From positions 1-16,228 of the forward strand of contig JAEDNZ010000022.1 in assembly GCA_016302215.1 (NCBI GenBank): a stretch of DNA of 16,228 bases. The letters run 5' to 3'. This document shows, piece by piece, positions 14,626 through 16,228 of the stretch; positions within the stretch are counted from its first letter, which is position 1, and every line of letters begins with the position of its first letter. Position numbers and translations under genes: made by a program. This DNA comes from Muribaculaceae bacterium. GTDB taxonomy: Bacteria > Bacteroidota > Bacteroidia > Bacteroidales > Muribaculaceae. The notes under the pieces are model-generated. The model saw nothing but the letters and a program-made list of their open reading frames with translations. It had not been told where the DNA came from and ran no database searches.

Positions 14626-15962
14626 GACAGCTGTATTTCGGGCATCACCTTGACGCGGACGCTGACGATGCGGTGATCTACCACTTCGAGCACGAGAAAA
14701 CGGCAGTGGCCATAGACCAGCGGCTCTTTCTCTTTAGGGAAGTCGCCCTTGATGGCGAGCAACATGCCGGCCACGGTCTCCACATCTTGGGTCACCGGCT
14801 CATAGTCGGCCTCATCGAGGCCGGTGATGCGGAAGAAGTCGTTGAGCAAGGTGCGCCCCTCAAAGATATATGTGTCATCGCGCAGGCGCTTGAAGGTCTG
14901 GTCTTCGGGGTCGTATTCGTCATTGATGTCGCCTACGATTTCTTCGAGCACGTCCTCCATGGTCACTAAGCCTTGCGTGCCGCCGTATTCATCTACGACG
15001 ATGGCGAGGTGCTGCTTGCGGCGGCGGAAATCTTCGAGGATATCATCAATCATGCGCGACTCCGGCACGTAGTAAGGCTCGCGCAGGAGCGTCTGCCACC
15101 TGAAGCCGGCGCTCTCGCGGCCAATGTAGGGGAGCAAGTCGCGCGCATAGAGTATGCCTTTGATATTGTCCTGGCTGCCATCGCATACGGGCATACGCGA
15201 GTAACCGCTCTCGATGACCACCTTGACCACCTTGTCAAAGGAGTCGGAGATGTCGAGGTCGGTGATGTCAATGCGCGGGGTCATGATTTCGGCCGCCGTG
15301 GTGTCGCCGAATTTCAAGATGCCTTCGAGCATATCCTTGTCAGGCTTGGTGGTGCCGGCGGTTATTTCGAGGGCTTGGCTGAGGTCGTCGGTGGTGATGC
15401 TGTCAGGGCGTTTGGGCACCACCTTTTTTACTATCGATGACGAGCTCTCCAGCATGCCTGCCAGCGGCGAGAACACCCGCATCAGCGCCCCCATGATATC
15501 CACAGCGCCTTTGGCCCAGCCCATGGGGCTATGGTTGGCATAAAGCTTGGGGATAATCTCGCCGAAAAGGAGTATCAGGAAGGTGAGAATGATGGTCTGC
15601 AACACAAAGCTCAGCACGGCGTTGAGGCTCGCAAACACCGGTCCGAGGGCAAAGTTGCAGAGCACTACTATGGTGACATTGACCAAATTATTGGCTATCA
15701 AGATTGTGGCGAGCAGGCGCTCGGGCTTTTCGAGTAGCGCCTTGAGGGCTTTGCCGCGGCGCGTGTCCTCCGCGTCGGCTATTTGCTGAGGTGTGAGCGA
15801 GAAAAAAGCTATCTCGCTGCCCGACACAAAGCCGGAGATTATCAAGCAACACAAGGCTATTGCCAGAGCCACGATAGCGGTGGGCGAGAGCGCGATGCCG
15901 CTAATCGCCGCATTGATAAAGCATAAGGCCGGCTCTATCGCCGGCAAAGGGTCTATATCCAA
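14622..15962 (-). CDS. gldE: GldE: CNNM (DUF21)/CBS/CorC-type membrane protein
   Basis: The 446-residue protein has an N-terminal DUF21/CNNM membrane domain (segments near 27-48, 85-105, 112-133, 147-167, with GEIIPK at 134-139). Two CBS domains follow (about 224-280 and 288-345; VVDEYGGTQGLVTMEDVLEEIVGD ends the second), then a CorC/HlyC C-terminal domain (about 355-440). This is the layout of CorC-like Mg transport-related proteins, and gldE is the paralogue that neighbours gldD. The start is a TTG at 15962. No ATG occurs until far into the membrane domain, and the N-terminus MDIDPLP resembles the acidic, proline-containing start I recall for other GldE proteins. A consensus promoter lies 36 bp upstream. 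Confidence 0.9.
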   Translation of the reverse strand: MDIDPLPAIEPALCFINAAISGIALSPTAIVALAIALCCLIISGFVSGSEIAFFSLTPQQIADAEDTRRGKALKALLEKPERLLATILIANNLVNVTIVVLCNFALGPVFASLNAVLSFVLQTIILTFLILLFGEIIPKLYANHSPMGWAKGAVDIMGALMRVFSPLAGMLESSSSIVKKVVPKRPDSITTDDLSQALEITAGTTKPDKDMLEGILKFGDTTAAEIMTPRIDITDLDISDSFDKVVKVVIESGYSRMPVCDGSQDNIKGILYARDLLPYIGRESAGFRWQTLLREPYYVPESRMIDDILEDFRRRKQHLAIVVDEYGGTQGLVTMEDVLEEIVGDINDEYDPEDQTFKRLRDDTYIFEGRTLLNDFFRITGLDEADYEPVTQDVETVAGMLLAIKGDFPKEKEPLVYGHCRFLVLEVVDHRIVSVRVKVMPEIQLS

Positions 15963-15997
15963 AACGTTGAAAATTAGTTATACTTCATTTTGTAGCG

Positions 15998-16029
15998 CAA
16001 AATTAGCAAATCCCTTTGACATAGCCAAA
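15998..16029 (-). promoter_or_regulatory. Promoter of gldE-gldD-PPTase
   Basis: TTTG (16029 to 16026), a 20-bp spacer and TAATTTTG (16005 to 15998) match the Bacteroidetes consensus exactly. The expected transcript start is near 15990, about 28 bases before the TTG start codon. Confidence 0.75.
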
Positions 16030-16127
16030 CTTTTCGGATTAAGACATTTTTTGATGATTAAACGATATGATTTTATGGTCAAAATAGACAATATCTTGTC
16101 CAAAATGTAATAATTTTCTGCTTTATG

Positions 16128-16159
16128 TTTGTTGGATTGGAGCGGAAATTGTACATTTG
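16128..16159 (+). promoter_or_regulatory. Promoter of the rightward gene at the window edge
   Basis: TTTG (16128-16131), a 20-bp spacer and TACATTTG (16152-16159) match the Bacteroidetes consensus exactly. It points away from the gldE promoter about 100 bp to the left. The ATG at 16176 is only 16 bases beyond the -7 element, so the leader would be about ten bases. Confidence 0.75.
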
Positions 16160-16175
16160 CACTAAATCTACAAGT

Positions 16176-16228
16176 ATGAATAGCACTGACCACAGCTCCT
16201 CGATACATTTTGATGAGTTCTCGCGCTT
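16176..16228 (+). CDS. Start of an unidentified rightward gene (cut by the window end)
   Basis: An open frame begins with ATG at 16176 directly behind a consensus promoter and runs to the window edge without a stop: MNSTDHSSSIHFDEFSR, then a partial codon. Seventeen residues are too few to name a product. It is the only coding signal on the plus strand that I accept. Confidence 0.55.
   Translation, partial: MNSTDHSSSIHFDEFSR

Noticed and set aside
15978..16208. Minus-strand open frame of 76 codons upstream of gldE
   Set aside because: It lies across both consensus promoters in an AT-rich intergenic region, has no domain-like composition, and overlaps the start of the rightward gene.

Overview
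The window is a dense, GC-rich stretch of chromosome from a member of the Bacteroidetes, most likely a Bacteroidales gut-type anaerobe. Four things point there: the gldE-gldD pair, a fused gamma-alpha KorA with KorB, a DPP-IV peptidase, and promoters of the Bacteroidetes form (TTTG-N19-21-TAnnTTTG). The family within the order cannot be fixed from this sequence. Every complete gene is on the minus strand, so transcription runs from high to low coordinates; one partial gene enters on the plus strand at the right edge.

Region A (13430-16228): an AT-rich divergent promoter region at about 15963-16175 drives gldE leftward and a truncated gene rightward. gldE, gldD and a 4'-phosphopantetheinyl transferase form a tightly coupled operon with 4-bp overlaps at both joints. 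Region B (10251-13429): korA and korB encode a 2-oxoacid (probably 2-oxoglutarate):ferredoxin oxidoreductase. They have their own promoter, an unusually long leader, and a strong hairpin after korB.

Region C (227-10145): six genes in a row with gaps below 50 bp, behind one recognisable promoter at about 10138. In order of transcription they are: a 1003-residue protein with two receiver domains fused to a PEP-synthase-type ATP-binding domain; a coiled-coil protein ending in a sliding-clamp-like motif (QMSLF); a periplasmic DPP-IV; a membrane protein with a degenerate Nudix-like domain; miaA; and an exported protein of unknown function coupled to miaA by an ATGA overlap. Region D (1-226) has no gene. 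It holds a compact series of at least six hairpins whose wobble pairs and loops point to a structured minus-strand RNA.

The most unusual items are the receiver/ATP-grasp fusion with its coiled-coil neighbour, the hairpin series, the pseudo-Nudix membrane protein, and a codon-context bias in which leucine TTA is followed almost only by G-starting codons.
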